A stretch of 34,119 bases of DNA, taken from the IMG/VR virus record IMGVR_UViG_3300009180_000122, positions 1 through 34,119 of that record; one strand, 5' to 3'. Of the stretch, positions 6,823 to 13,306 are shown piece after piece; position 1 is the first letter of the stretch; each line of letters opens with the position of its first letter. The notes under the pieces were generated by a model. That model worked only from the letters and a program-made list of their open reading frames with translations, searched no databases and was not told the origin of the DNA. The translations under genes and the position numbers were made by a program. The DNA is from a virus.

Positions 6823-6839
6823 AGGCTGCCTGACAGCCT
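6823..6839 (+). terminator. Hairpin after the nuclease gene, weak terminator
   Basis: AGGCTG (6823-6828) and CAGCCT (6834-6839) form a perfect 6-bp stem with a five-base loop, starting 13 bases after the stop. No T-run follows, so if it terminates transcription it probably does so poorly or with Rho. It separates the nuclease gene from the head promoter. Confidence 0.35.
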
Positions 6840-6881
6840 CACTCTCTCAATGACGGTTTAGTGCTGAAAAGCATTTGACAC

Positions 6882-6909
6882 TTGACACACAGAAAAGTGG
6901 TTCTACGCT
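6882..6909 (+). promoter_or_regulatory. Strong promoter TTGACA-16-TACGCT for the head genes
   Basis: A consensus -35 TTGACA at 6882-6887 is 16 bases from the -10 TACGCT at 6904-6909; a second TTGACA lies at 6875-6880. CTTGACA (6881-6887) and TGTCAAG (6916-6922) are inverted repeats flanking the promoter core, and TCTTG/CAAGA (6913-6923) is a small dyad at the predicted start, so it may be regulated. It drives the scaffold-decoration-capsid operon, which ends at the terminator at 9311. Confidence 0.65.
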
Positions 6910-6922
6910 TTGTCTTGTCAAG

Positions 6923-6946
6923 ACCAACGGGGTAATACTCGTTGGT
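6923..6946 (+). promoter_or_regulatory. Leader hairpin in the head-operon mRNA
   Basis: ACCAACG (6923-6929) and CGTTGGT (6940-6946) form a perfect 7-bp stem around a ten-base loop, within the first 35 bases of the predicted transcript. It lies about 10 bases before the AAGGAG binding site of the gene at 6967. It may stabilise the mRNA 5' end or tune translation. Confidence 0.45.
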
Positions 6947-6966
6947 GAAAGTCGTAAGGAGAACGA

Positions 6967-7779
6967 GTGGCACGCAAACTAGTGAAACTCAACATCAAGG
7001 AGACATCGGGTGTAGACCACCCGGCGCACCTCACTGAAGGTTGGGTAGTAATGAAGTCTGCCTCTCTCTCCGATGTGACTGCGGTTCTTGACGAACTGCG
7101 CCCCAGCGATGAAGTATCCGCCGCCGAACCTACCGTTGAGACAACGGAAGCACAGGTTGTGGATAGTGAAATCGTTGAGGCAACCAAGTCGGTATCCACC
7201 GATGAGGTAATCACAACCACCGTTTCCAAGGAGGAAACTATGTCTAACACTTCCGAAATGGCGGCTGAAGTCGTCATTATCCCGGAGGCTGCTAGCGAGG
7301 CTGACATCATCAAGGCAATGCCTGCGGCTATCCGCAAGATGCTGGACGAGGCATCGGCTAACGCCGACGCTGCGCTCCGCAAGGCTGCCGCGAGTGAGCA
7401 GGCCCTCATTGCCGAGCGTGACGCTCGTGCCGATGAGGCTGCTGTCATCAAGGCTTCGCAGTGGTCCTTCCTAAACATCGACCCATCCATTGTCGGCCCA
7501 GCGCTTCGTCGCCTTGCCGAGACTGACGGCGTTCTCGCCAATGAGGTCGTAAAGGCTTTGGACAGCGCGAACGAGATTTCCGCTACCAACGCAGTATTCA
7601 CTGAAGTCGGTTCAGAAGCCCCTGTTGCTGCTGACGACGCTTTCAGCAAGATGGAAAGCCTTGCCAAGTCACTCGTGGCTGACGGCGTTGCTCCTTCTTT
7701 CGAGAGCGCTCTGATGTCAGTTGCCCAGAGCAACCCCGACCTCTACACCCAGTACATCTCTGAAAAGGCAGGTCGCTAA
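6967..7779 (+). CDS. Capsid assembly protein: protease-like N-terminus plus scaffold
   Basis: A 270-residue protein from GTG 6967, preceded by AAGGAG. The N-terminus (VKLNIKETSGVDHPAH, then GWVVMKSA) resembles the start of XkdF-like capsid maturation proteins, whose hallmark is a VDxPA segment. An acidic Thr/Val/Glu-rich linker (about 45-90) follows, then a long Ala/Glu/Lys-rich helical part (about 100-170) typical of scaffolding proteins, ending SNPDLYTQYISEKAGR. Position directly before the decoration and major capsid genes supports a scaffold role. I cannot identify a complete catalytic triad, so protease activity is uncertain. A strong internal start at 7240 suggests a separate scaffold product. 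Confidence 0.65.
   Translation: MARKLVKLNIKETSGVDHPAHLTEGWVVMKSASLSDVTAVLDELRPSDEVSAAEPTVETTEAQVVDSEIVEATKSVSTDEVITTTVSKEETMSNTSEMAAEVVIIPEAASEADIIKAMPAAIRKMLDEASANADAALRKAAASEQALIAERDARADEAAVIKASQWSFLNIDPSIVGPALRRLAETDGVLANEVVKALDSANEISATNAVFTEVGSEAPVAADDAFSKMESLAKSLVADGVAPSFESALMSVAQSNPDLYTQYISEKAGR
7240..7779 (+). CDS. Nested scaffolding protein from an internal start
   Basis: In frame with the 6967 gene, AAGGAGG (7228-7234) sits five bases before ATG 7240 (residue 92). It is as strong as any binding site in the window and better than that of the full-length gene. It would yield a 179-residue protein (MSNTSEMAAEVV...) made only of the helical scaffold part. Nested in-frame scaffolds are known, for example Nu3 within lambda C. 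The extra product is inferred; the site itself is plain in the sequence. Confidence 0.55.
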   Translation: MSNTSEMAAEVVIIPEAASEADIIKAMPAAIRKMLDEASANADAALRKAAASEQALIAERDARADEAAVIKASQWSFLNIDPSIVGPALRRLAETDGVLANEVVKALDSANEISATNAVFTEVGSEAPVAADDAFSKMESLAKSLVADGVAPSFESALMSVAQSNPDLYTQYISEKAGR

Positions 7780-8261
7780 TGGCTTGGGAACAGAACCCAT
7801 ATGCAGTAAAGATTTCACTCGTCGCTGGTGAGGACCTGTCCAACTCGCAGTTCCGCTTTGTGAAGTTGAGCAGCAGTCTCATCACCGGACAGACCACGCC
7901 TTCGTGCGTCGCTGTTGGTGCTTCTACTGACTACGCCATCGGCATCCTTCAGAACGCCCCCGAAAAGGTTGCTACGGGTGTGAACGCATCGGGTGCCACC
8001 CTGTACAACTACGGCGAAGCCGAAGTTACTATTTCGGGTATCTGCAAGGTTGCTTCTGGTGCTACCGCTGGTGCGGCGATTTCCATTGGAAGCCGTATCT
8101 CCGTTGACAGCGTCGGACGCGCTATTGCCGTGACCGCCATTGGAACCACGGCTGTCAAGGGTAGTTACATCTACGGAACCGCTTTGTCGGCTTCATCCGC
8201 AACCTCAGACATCATCACGATGGTGGTTTCCACTACCGCTGCTGTCCTCGCCGCAGTTTAG
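7779..8261 (+). CDS. Capsid decoration/cement-like protein (DUF2190-like)
   Basis: A 160-residue beta-rich protein from ATG 7779, coupled to the scaffold stop through TAATG. Features such as AVGASTDYAIGILQNAPEKV and a small-residue second half (ASGATAGAAISIGSRISVDSVGRAI) match the DUF2190/decoration type, which forms trimers on the capsid surface. Its place between scaffold and major capsid gene is the usual one. No transmembrane segment is predicted despite the Ala-rich C-terminus. Confidence 0.65.
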   Translation: MAWEQNPYAVKISLVAGEDLSNSQFRFVKLSSSLITGQTTPSCVAVGASTDYAIGILQNAPEKVATGVNASGATLYNYGEAEVTISGICKVASGATAGAAISIGSRISVDSVGRAIAVTAIGTTAVKGSYIYGTALSASSATSDIITMVVSTTAAVLAAV

Positions 8262-8279
8262 TCAAGAAAGGACTAGAAA

Positions 8280-9287
8280 ATGCCACAACCATCAGTAAAC
8301 AATGTTCACATTGACGCTATCTTGACTAACATCTCGGTTGCTTACTTGCAGAACACCAACAACTTCATCGCAGACAAGGTTTTCCCTGTCGTACCCGTAG
8401 ATAAGAAGTCCAACATCTACTTCAAGTACACCAAGGACGACTGGTTCCGTGACGAAGCACAGCGTCGCGCTGACGGAACCCCTTCGGCTGGTTCCGGCTA
8501 CGGCTTGACCACCGACAACTACCTTGCGGACGTGTATGCGTTCCACAAGGACATCGGTGACCAGACCCGCGCTAACGCTGACAACCCCCTCAACCCAGAT
8601 ATGGAAGCCACGCAGTTTGTTACGCAGCGTTTGCTTCTCCGTCGTGAAGTGCAGTGGGCTTCGGACTACTTCACCAACAACATTTGGGGAACCACCATCA
8701 CTGGTGTGACCGCAGGTGGAGCCACGGCAGCAACCAACGCGACCAAGTGGTCGGACTACGCTGTATCGGGTACCTACAACAACGGTTACTCAAACCCCAT
8801 CGCAGACATTGAGTTGGGTAAGACCACCGTGCTTCAGAACACCGGATTTGAGCCGAACACGCTCGTTCTCTCGTACTCGGTGTTTCAGAAGTTGAAGGCT
8901 CACCCTTTGCTGGTTGACCGCTACAAGTACACGCAGGCTGGCGCTATCGTCACCGAGGACCTTCTTGCCGCATTGTTCGGCATTGACCGTGTTCTCGTTG
9001 CGAAGGCTGTCAAGAACACCGCCAACGAAGGTGCAACGGGTACTTACTCGTACACCGTCGGTGACAACGCTCTGCTCTGCTACGTTGCTCCAAACCCCGG
9101 TCTTATGACCCCCTCGGCTGGTTACACCTTTATGTGGACCGGCGTTTCGGGTGGTCTTGGAACGACCGTCGGTGTTTCACGCTTCCGTATGGAGGAGTTG
9201 AAGGCCGACCGTGTTGAAGGCGAAATCGCTTTCGACAACAAGGTTGTTGCTTCTGACCTCGGTTACTTCTGGTACAACATCATCTAA
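8280..9287 (+). CDS. Major capsid protein
   Basis: A 335-residue protein with a GAAAGGA binding site before ATG 8280. The N-terminal part reads ILTNISVAYLQNTNNFIADK, then VFPVVPVDKKSNIYFKYTKD and FRDEAQRRADGTPSAGSGYG, a layout seen in HK97-fold major capsid proteins of actinobacteriophages. A central region with TRANADNPLNPDMEA and a C-terminal VEGEIAFDNKVVASDLGYFW are also typical. Length fits the family. It is followed by a strong terminator, as expected for a highly expressed gene. Its codon use is biased to C-ending codons, in line with high expression. Confidence 0.85.
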   Translation: MPQPSVNNVHIDAILTNISVAYLQNTNNFIADKVFPVVPVDKKSNIYFKYTKDDWFRDEAQRRADGTPSAGSGYGLTTDNYLADVYAFHKDIGDQTRANADNPLNPDMEATQFVTQRLLLRREVQWASDYFTNNIWGTTITGVTAGGATAATNATKWSDYAVSGTYNNGYSNPIADIELGKTTVLQNTGFEPNTLVLSYSVFQKLKAHPLLVDRYKYTQAGAIVTEDLLAALFGIDRVLVAKAVKNTANEGATGTYSYTVGDNALLCYVAPNPGLMTPSAGYTFMWTGVSGGLGTTVGVSRFRMEELKADRVEGEIAFDNKVVASDLGYFWYNII

Positions 9288-9310
9288 GCCAGAAGTTCCA
9301 CTAGTGAAAT

Positions 9311-9346
9311 CCCCTCGGCCTTCGGGTCGGGGGGGTTTTGCTTTTT
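9311..9346 (+). terminator. Rho-independent terminator with UUCG tetraloop
   Basis: A 10-bp stem (9311-9320 with 9325-9334, including two G-T pairs) closes a TTCG loop and is followed by TTTTGCTTTTT. It begins 24 bases after the capsid stop and ends the operon started at 6882. Confidence 0.9.
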
Positions 9347-9362
9347 GCGGCAGTAGTGGTGA

Positions 9363-9368
9363 TACGCT
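9363..9368 (+). promoter_or_regulatory. -10 box TACGCT of a leaderless promoter
   Basis: TACGCT, six bases (acctat), then ATG 9375, right after the capsid terminator. No ribosome binding site is present upstream of the ATG, which supports leaderless translation. Confidence 0.6.
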
Positions 9369-9374
9369 ACCTAT

Positions 9375-9692
9375 ATGACTGAAGCCCCTTTTACCCACAT
9401 CGTTATTCGCCCTATTCCATCAGGGTCGGATACCTTTACTGACATTGGCACACTTATCATTGGTGGTGAAATCCCGAAAGCCAACCTTGATGCACTTGTG
9501 GGTTCGGGGTACATTGCACCCCTTACGCCAGAGGACTTTGAGAAATACAACGCCCCTGCTGTGGTGGAAACCGTCAAGTCAGATGAAGTTGTAGAGACTG
9601 AACCAAAGCCTGTTGTTGCGAAGGCAACGCCCGCCAAATCACCTGCCAAGAAACCAGCCGCGAAGCCCGTAAAGAAGTCAAGCACAAAGTAA
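9375..9692 (+). CDS. Unknown protein with Lys/Ala/Pro-rich tail
   Basis: A 105-residue protein. The first ~65 residues (MTEAPFTHIVIRPIPSG..., then LDALVGSGYIAPLTPEDFEK) form a compact domain. The last ~40 are an acidic linker followed by a histone-H1-like basic tail of KATPAKSPAKKPAAKPVKK type. Such tails bind nucleic acid or remain flexible on virion proteins. Small proteins like this often follow the capsid gene in actinophages. Family not recognised. Confidence 0.6.
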   Translation: MTEAPFTHIVIRPIPSGSDTFTDIGTLIIGGEIPKANLDALVGSGYIAPLTPEDFEKYNAPAVVETVKSDEVVETEPKPVVAKATPAKSPAKKPAAKPVKKSSTK

Positions 9693-9715
9693 GCCTTATT
9701 GCGCGTAGTGAGTGA

Positions 9716-9721
9716 TACCAT
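9716..9721 (+). promoter_or_regulatory. -10 box TACCAT of a leaderless promoter
   Basis: TACCAT, then ttcact, then ATG 9728. The gap 9693-9727 has no Shine-Dalgarno sequence. The same TACCAT hexamer is used at 19330, there with a leader. Confidence 0.55.
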
Positions 9722-9727
9722 TTCACT

Positions 9728-9985
9728 ATGTCGCTAAAGGATGCCGAGCAACGCTTGGAACAAGTCTTTACCTGTAAGTTCGTAGATTTCTACGAAGGGT
9801 TGGACAAGTCGGATAAAACCACTTTCACCTCTTGGGTTGAGGCTGCTCGCCCCGCAGGTTGGATTTCCCGTGTTGTAACCGCAGACGGGAAACACCTCAA
9901 CGAAAAGACCCTGAAACGACACCTAGACGGTCAATGCAAATGTCCTGAAACAGCAAGCCTGAAGGGGGCGTATCGTGGCGCTTGA
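9728..9985 (+). CDS. Small helix-turn-helix-like protein
   Basis: An 85-residue protein from ATG 9728. A central helix pair (FTSWVEAARPAGWISRVV, then LNEKTLKRHLDGQC) looks like a helix-turn-helix whose recognition helix ends in a CxC pair. It overlaps the start of the metallophosphoesterase by 11 bases, so the two are probably coupled. A role as a small DNA-binding partner is a guess; the family is not recognised. Confidence 0.55.
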   Translation: MSLKDAEQRLEQVFTCKFVDFYEGLDKSDKTTFTSWVEAARPAGWISRVVTADGKHLNEKTLKRHLDGQCKCPETASLKGAYRGA

Positions 9986-11198
9986 TGATGCGGCAAAGCC
10001 GTTTACGAAGCACAATGTTCCAAAGGGCAACGAGCCGGGTATCAAGTGGGATGGTGAAAAGGGCTTCATAGACACTCCTGCCCTTGCCGACGAGCCAGAC
10101 CAAGCCCTCTGGGATACGATTATTGCCGATTGGGGCTTATCACCAGAAAAGACCGAAATCATTGACGGTTCGGTTCATATTCGAGCGTGGGATAGTGCCA
10201 TTGGCGGTGGTGAAACCAAGCGTATGCGCTACTACCGAGCCTCTATTCGCAAGAAGCAAGAGGGTGGGTTCCTTTCCGAGGAAATCAAGGCCCTGCTGCG
10301 CCAAATCCAAAACCGCAAGCCCGTCAAGCGTAGTGAAAACGATGTGGACTATGGCAACCGCGCTCTGCTCTGTCTCGCAAGTGACTGGCAGTTGGGCAAA
10401 GGCGAAGGTGGCGGCCCTGAAGCCGCTATTGAGCGTATTTGTACGGCCCAAGACAAGTTCATTGAGAAGGTTCGCCATCTCCGCAAGATAGGTCGTGGCC
10501 CTGCCGTTATCTATGTCGTGGGTATGGGCGACTTGGTGGAAAACTGCGACAACCACTATGCGATGCAACGCTTTACCGTTCGCCTTGACCGCCGAGAGCA
10601 GAAGGATGCCGTCATCTTTCTCCTTGACCGCCTCATTGAGTTGTTGGTGAAAAACTTCCCTGATTTGGAAATCGTTATGGCAGCCGTTCCGGGCAACCAC
10701 GGTGAAAATCGCAACAGTTCTGGGAAAGCATTTACCCAATGGACAGATAACGACGATTTGGATGCGGTGGCTATGACCTACCGTGCTTTCACCAAGAACC
10801 CCGAACGCTACGGCAAAGTCTCAATGCCACAGTTTGACGGTCTAATCCAAGAGGATATGACCATCACGCTCAATGTCTGCGGAATAAATGTCGGTTTCGC
10901 ACACGGTCACCAGTTTCGCAACGGGGCTAACGCCTCGGCAAAGGCCGAAGGGTGGTGGAAAGGTCAGGTTATGGGCGAACAACCCATCGCCGCCGCCAAA
11001 ATCCTTTTTGCTGGGCATTTACACCACGCAGTCGTATCCGAAGCCACGGGCAGAACTTTTTTCCAATGCCCCGCAATGGACGGTGGCTCGGCGTGGTTCA
11101 CCAGCACTTCAGGTGCTTCCTCACCCGCAGGTATGTTGACTATCGGTATTGGAACGGGCTATGACCGCAACGGTTGGGGCGACTACGAAATCCTATGA
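9975..11198 (+). CDS. Calcineurin-like metallophosphoesterase
   Basis: A 407-residue protein from GTG 9975 with a GGGGGCG site upstream. The dimetal centre is visible: SDWQLG (Asp137), GMGDLVE (about 183-189), VPGNHGE (about 238-244), AHGHQ (about 309-313) and AGHLHH (about 346-351). These are the five conserved blocks of calcineurin-type phosphoesterases (DxH/Q, GDxxE, GNH, H, GHxH), with Gln replacing the first His. About 120 N-terminal residues precede the catalytic domain. Phage members may act on DNA ends or nucleotides; the substrate is unknown. It opens a run of overlapping genes with DUF4406, DUF1003 and Nmad1 proteins. Confidence 0.85.
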   Translation: MALDDAAKPFTKHNVPKGNEPGIKWDGEKGFIDTPALADEPDQALWDTIIADWGLSPEKTEIIDGSVHIRAWDSAIGGGETKRMRYYRASIRKKQEGGFLSEEIKALLRQIQNRKPVKRSENDVDYGNRALLCLASDWQLGKGEGGGPEAAIERICTAQDKFIEKVRHLRKIGRGPAVIYVVGMGDLVENCDNHYAMQRFTVRLDRREQKDAVIFLLDRLIELLVKNFPDLEIVMAAVPGNHGENRNSSGKAFTQWTDNDDLDAVAMTYRAFTKNPERYGKVSMPQFDGLIQEDMTITLNVCGINVGFAHGHQFRNGANASAKAEGWWKGQVMGEQPIAAAKILFAGHLHHAVVSEATGRTFFQCPAMDGGSAWFTSTSGASSPAGMLTIGIGTGYDRNGWGDYEIL

Positions 11199-11569
11199 CG
11201 AACAAGTTTTACATCGCTGGCCCAATGAGGGGTATTCCGAACAGTAACCGTTCAACCTTCACAGAAGCCGCACAGAGGCTTCGTGGGGCTGGCTACGAGG
11301 TCTTTTCACCAGCCGAGGGTAGTGACGAGCCAGCCACAGATGAAACCTTTACAGGGGCAATGAGAGCCTTGCTACCCGAACTACTGAAATGTGATGCGGT
11401 AGCCGTTCTGCCCGGTTGGGCTAAGAGCGAGGGTGCGAAGTTGGAAGTCCTTGTGGCTATCAGCACAGGTAAGCCTGTCTATGTCTATTATCAACACCGC
11501 CCCCAATACCTAGAGCAACTGCCGACCCTCAAAATCGTCACCAGAGCCGAGGCACTGTCAAATGGCTAA
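11195..11569 (+). CDS. DUF4406 protein, nucleoside 2-deoxyribosyltransferase-like
   Basis: A 124-residue protein; ATG 11195 overlaps the phosphoesterase stop (ATGA) and gives MTNKFYIAGPMRGIPN, the canonical N-terminal strand-loop (YIAGPM) of this superfamily. FTEAAQRLRGAGYEVFSPAE, then LLKCDAVAVLPGWAKSEGAK and LEVLVAISTGKPVYVY follow in order. Relatives exchange bases on deoxynucleosides or bind nucleotides. An in-frame start at 11174 would run back into the upstream gene and lacks support. The catalytic Glu of classical enzymes could be the one in KLEVLVA. Predicted role: nucleotide metabolism. Confidence 0.75.
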   Translation: MTNKFYIAGPMRGIPNSNRSTFTEAAQRLRGAGYEVFSPAEGSDEPATDETFTGAMRALLPELLKCDAVAVLPGWAKSEGAKLEVLVAISTGKPVYVYYQHRPQYLEQLPTLKIVTRAEALSNG

Positions 11570-12017
11570 CCCAGACTGGACAGATGGCACAGAGAACGCT
11601 TGGGATGTATCCCCTTGGGAACTTCTGCCCGGAGTGCGTTCTGGCGAGGAACTATCTCGTGGTGAAAGGGCTGCCGATACTGTCAGGAACAAGATGGGTT
11701 CGTGGGGCTTTGTTTTCACCTTCACGACCTTTATGTTTATTTGGGCGGTAGTCAATGTCATTGTGTTCGCCAACCGAGGCTTCGACCCCTATCCGTTTAT
11801 CCTGCTGAACCTGATGTTGTCCTCTTTGGCTGGCTTACAGGGGGCTATCTTACTCATCGCAGCCAAGCGTGCTGATGCCATCGCCGCAGAACAAGCCTTG
11901 TCGCACTTGACTATTTCCAAAGCAAGCGGCGAAATCATCCGTGAAGTCCGTAGTGAAATCAAGGCAGTCAAGCGCCTTGCTAACGAAATCCACAAACACA
12001 TACAAGAGGGCAAATAA
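11562..12017 (+). CDS. DUF1003 two-helix membrane protein
   Basis: A 151-residue protein from ATG 11562, overlapping the previous stop by 8 bases. The DUF1003 signature is clear: ERAADTVRNKMGSWGF, a first membrane helix (about 49-70), FDPYPFILLNLMLSSLAG and a second helix (about 79-101), then a charged tail with helical heptads (EIIREVRSEIKAVKRLANEI). The family is widespread in bacteria but has no settled function. In a phage it might alter the host membrane. It carries no lysis-gene hallmarks beyond its two helices and is not beside an endolysin. Confidence 0.8.
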   Translation: MANPDWTDGTENAWDVSPWELLPGVRSGEELSRGERAADTVRNKMGSWGFVFTFTTFMFIWAVVNVIVFANRGFDPYPFILLNLMLSSLAGLQGAILLIAAKRADAIAAEQALSHLTISKASGEIIREVRSEIKAVKRLANEIHKHIQEGK

Positions 12018-12550
12018 TGGCTAAGAACCACAATGGCGAGAACATCAACGAGTTGCTGCTACGAGAGGAACTGCGTATCAAGAGTATGTTGGCCCACCCT
12101 GCCAACCCCATTTATGCGGTTTCAGCAGGCCCAGAGGTCAAGGTCTTGCCCCCCGTAGTCCGTGCCGGTTCAGGGCGTAGGCGTGTGAACTCCGATGGAA
12201 CCCTTTATGTCAAGCCAGAGTTCCCCGAAGGTGGCGACCCCCGTTTCCGCGCCGTTCTTGCTGAAATGTTGCGTATCCACATCTCGAAGTCCGGCGATTA
12301 CGGCACAGGGAACGACATTTACGCCAACTATCGTGCCTCTGAAGCCATTGGGATTACCGCTTGGAAGTCTTGCTTTATTCGCGCTTTGGAAAAGGTGCAG
12401 CGTTTGACGAACGCGGCTGGTGGAAAGCGCCTCAAACACGAAGGTATTTCCGACAGTTTCCTTGACCTTGCCAACCACATCGTTATCAGCAAGGTTTTGT
12501 ATGACGAAAACCAAGAGAAGTCCTGCGGCAACCTAGAGTGCGACTGCTAG
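12017..12550 (+). CDS. Nucleotide-modification-associated domain protein (Nmad1/DUF1599)
   Basis: A 177-residue protein from ATG 12017 (TAATG coupling). The first ~70 residues are a variable N-terminus. From about 75 the Nmad1/DUF1599 pattern appears: FRAVLAEMLRIHISKSGDYG, then GITAWKSCFIRALEKVQRLT and a C-terminal DSFLDLANHIVISKVLYDE. This all-helical domain with a KxxDYG motif is related to MazG-like nucleotide-handling folds and was linked by genome context to phage DNA-modification systems. It closes the phosphoesterase-DUF4406-DUF1003 run. The C-terminus is Cys-rich (SCGNLECDC). Confidence 0.7.
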   Translation: MAKNHNGENINELLLREELRIKSMLAHPANPIYAVSAGPEVKVLPPVVRAGSGRRRVNSDGTLYVKPEFPEGGDPRFRAVLAEMLRIHISKSGDYGTGNDIYANYRASEAIGITAWKSCFIRALEKVQRLTNAAGGKRLKHEGISDSFLDLANHIVISKVLYDENQEKSCGNLECDC

Positions 12551-12615
12551 AGACAAGATTTTCCAAACCTTGTGGCAGACTAGGTGTGTCCTAAAGAACC
12601 CATAGGAGTGCAACC

Positions 12616-13290
12616 GTGGCGCAGATTTTCCCCAATGATGGCTTGAACTACATTTTCACCCAAATCAGTATGGGTGGTACCAACGCTTCTGCCGTCAGTG
12701 CGACCTACTACGCCGGTCTGCTTTCTGGTGGAACCGCCTCAACCGTTCCCGGTGCTGCCGCCGTTCTCGGAACGCTCGGTGGAACTTTCGTTGAGACAAC
12801 TGGCTCTGGCTATGTTCGCAAGGCCGTTTCTTTCAGCACTATCGCTACCTCTAACACGGCGATTTTGACGAGTGCAACCATTACTGCCGGTGGTGGAAAC
12901 ACTTCTTGGGTCGTAACCGTTGCATCCAACACGGGTGTCTTGCCCGGTATGACCGCAACCCTTACGGGTGGTTCTGGCTCGGAAACCAAAATCGTGACGA
13001 ACACCATCGGCTCTACGCAAATCGTTCTGTCCTCGGCTATCGCTTTGGGAACGCAGACTGCGATTTCAGTAGGCGACCTCTACGCAGGTCGTAAGGTCTA
13101 TCCTGCTTCGTCTATCTCGTTTGGACCAGCAACAGGAACTTGGACTGCCGCTACGGGATACTTCATCGCTACGAGTTCAGACAACTCTGGTAAGTTGTTG
13201 TATGTGAGCAACTTCGCTGACAACACCTCGCCCACCCTCGGCGCGAACGACACTTTGACGGTCACGCCAACCATCCTGTTGAGCAACTAG
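12616..13290 (+). CDS. Virion protein with inserted beta module
   Basis: A 224-residue protein from GTG 12616 with AGGAG upstream in a 65-base gap that shows no other clear feature. The N-terminus (MAQIFPNDGLNYIFTQ...) and a GSGYVRKAVSF segment match a family of small phage structural proteins with a GYxR motif. Residues about 80-152 (VVTVASNTGVLPGMTATLTG ... IGSTQIVLSSAIAL) are an inserted beta module of a type also found in the tail tube and minor tail proteins here. The last third (VYPASSISFGPATGTW ...) resumes the parent domain. Probably a head surface or fibre-associated protein. Confidence 0.6.
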   Translation: MAQIFPNDGLNYIFTQISMGGTNASAVSATYYAGLLSGGTASTVPGAAAVLGTLGGTFVETTGSGYVRKAVSFSTIATSNTAILTSATITAGGGNTSWVVTVASNTGVLPGMTATLTGGSGSETKIVTNTIGSTQIVLSSAIALGTQTAISVGDLYAGRKVYPASSISFGPATGTWTAATGYFIATSSDNSGKLLYVSNFADNTSPTLGANDTLTVTPTILLSN

Positions 13291-13306
13291 TCGGGCTACC
13301 CCGACA

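Noticed and set aside
6918-7733. Reverse-strand ORF of 271 codons opposite the scaffold gene
   Set aside because: Low-complexity Ser/Ala translation mirrors the Glu/Ala-rich scaffold; no start signals, and all neighbours are on the + strand.
11562-12017. The DUF1003 protein as a holin
   Set aside because: Two membrane helices alone are not enough, the FDPYPFILLN signature is that of DUF1003, and there is no endolysin beside it.
13291-13304. TCGGG-CTAC-CCCGA hairpin as a terminator after the 12616 gene
   Set aside because: The stem is only five bases, no T-run follows, and it lies directly before the next start codon.
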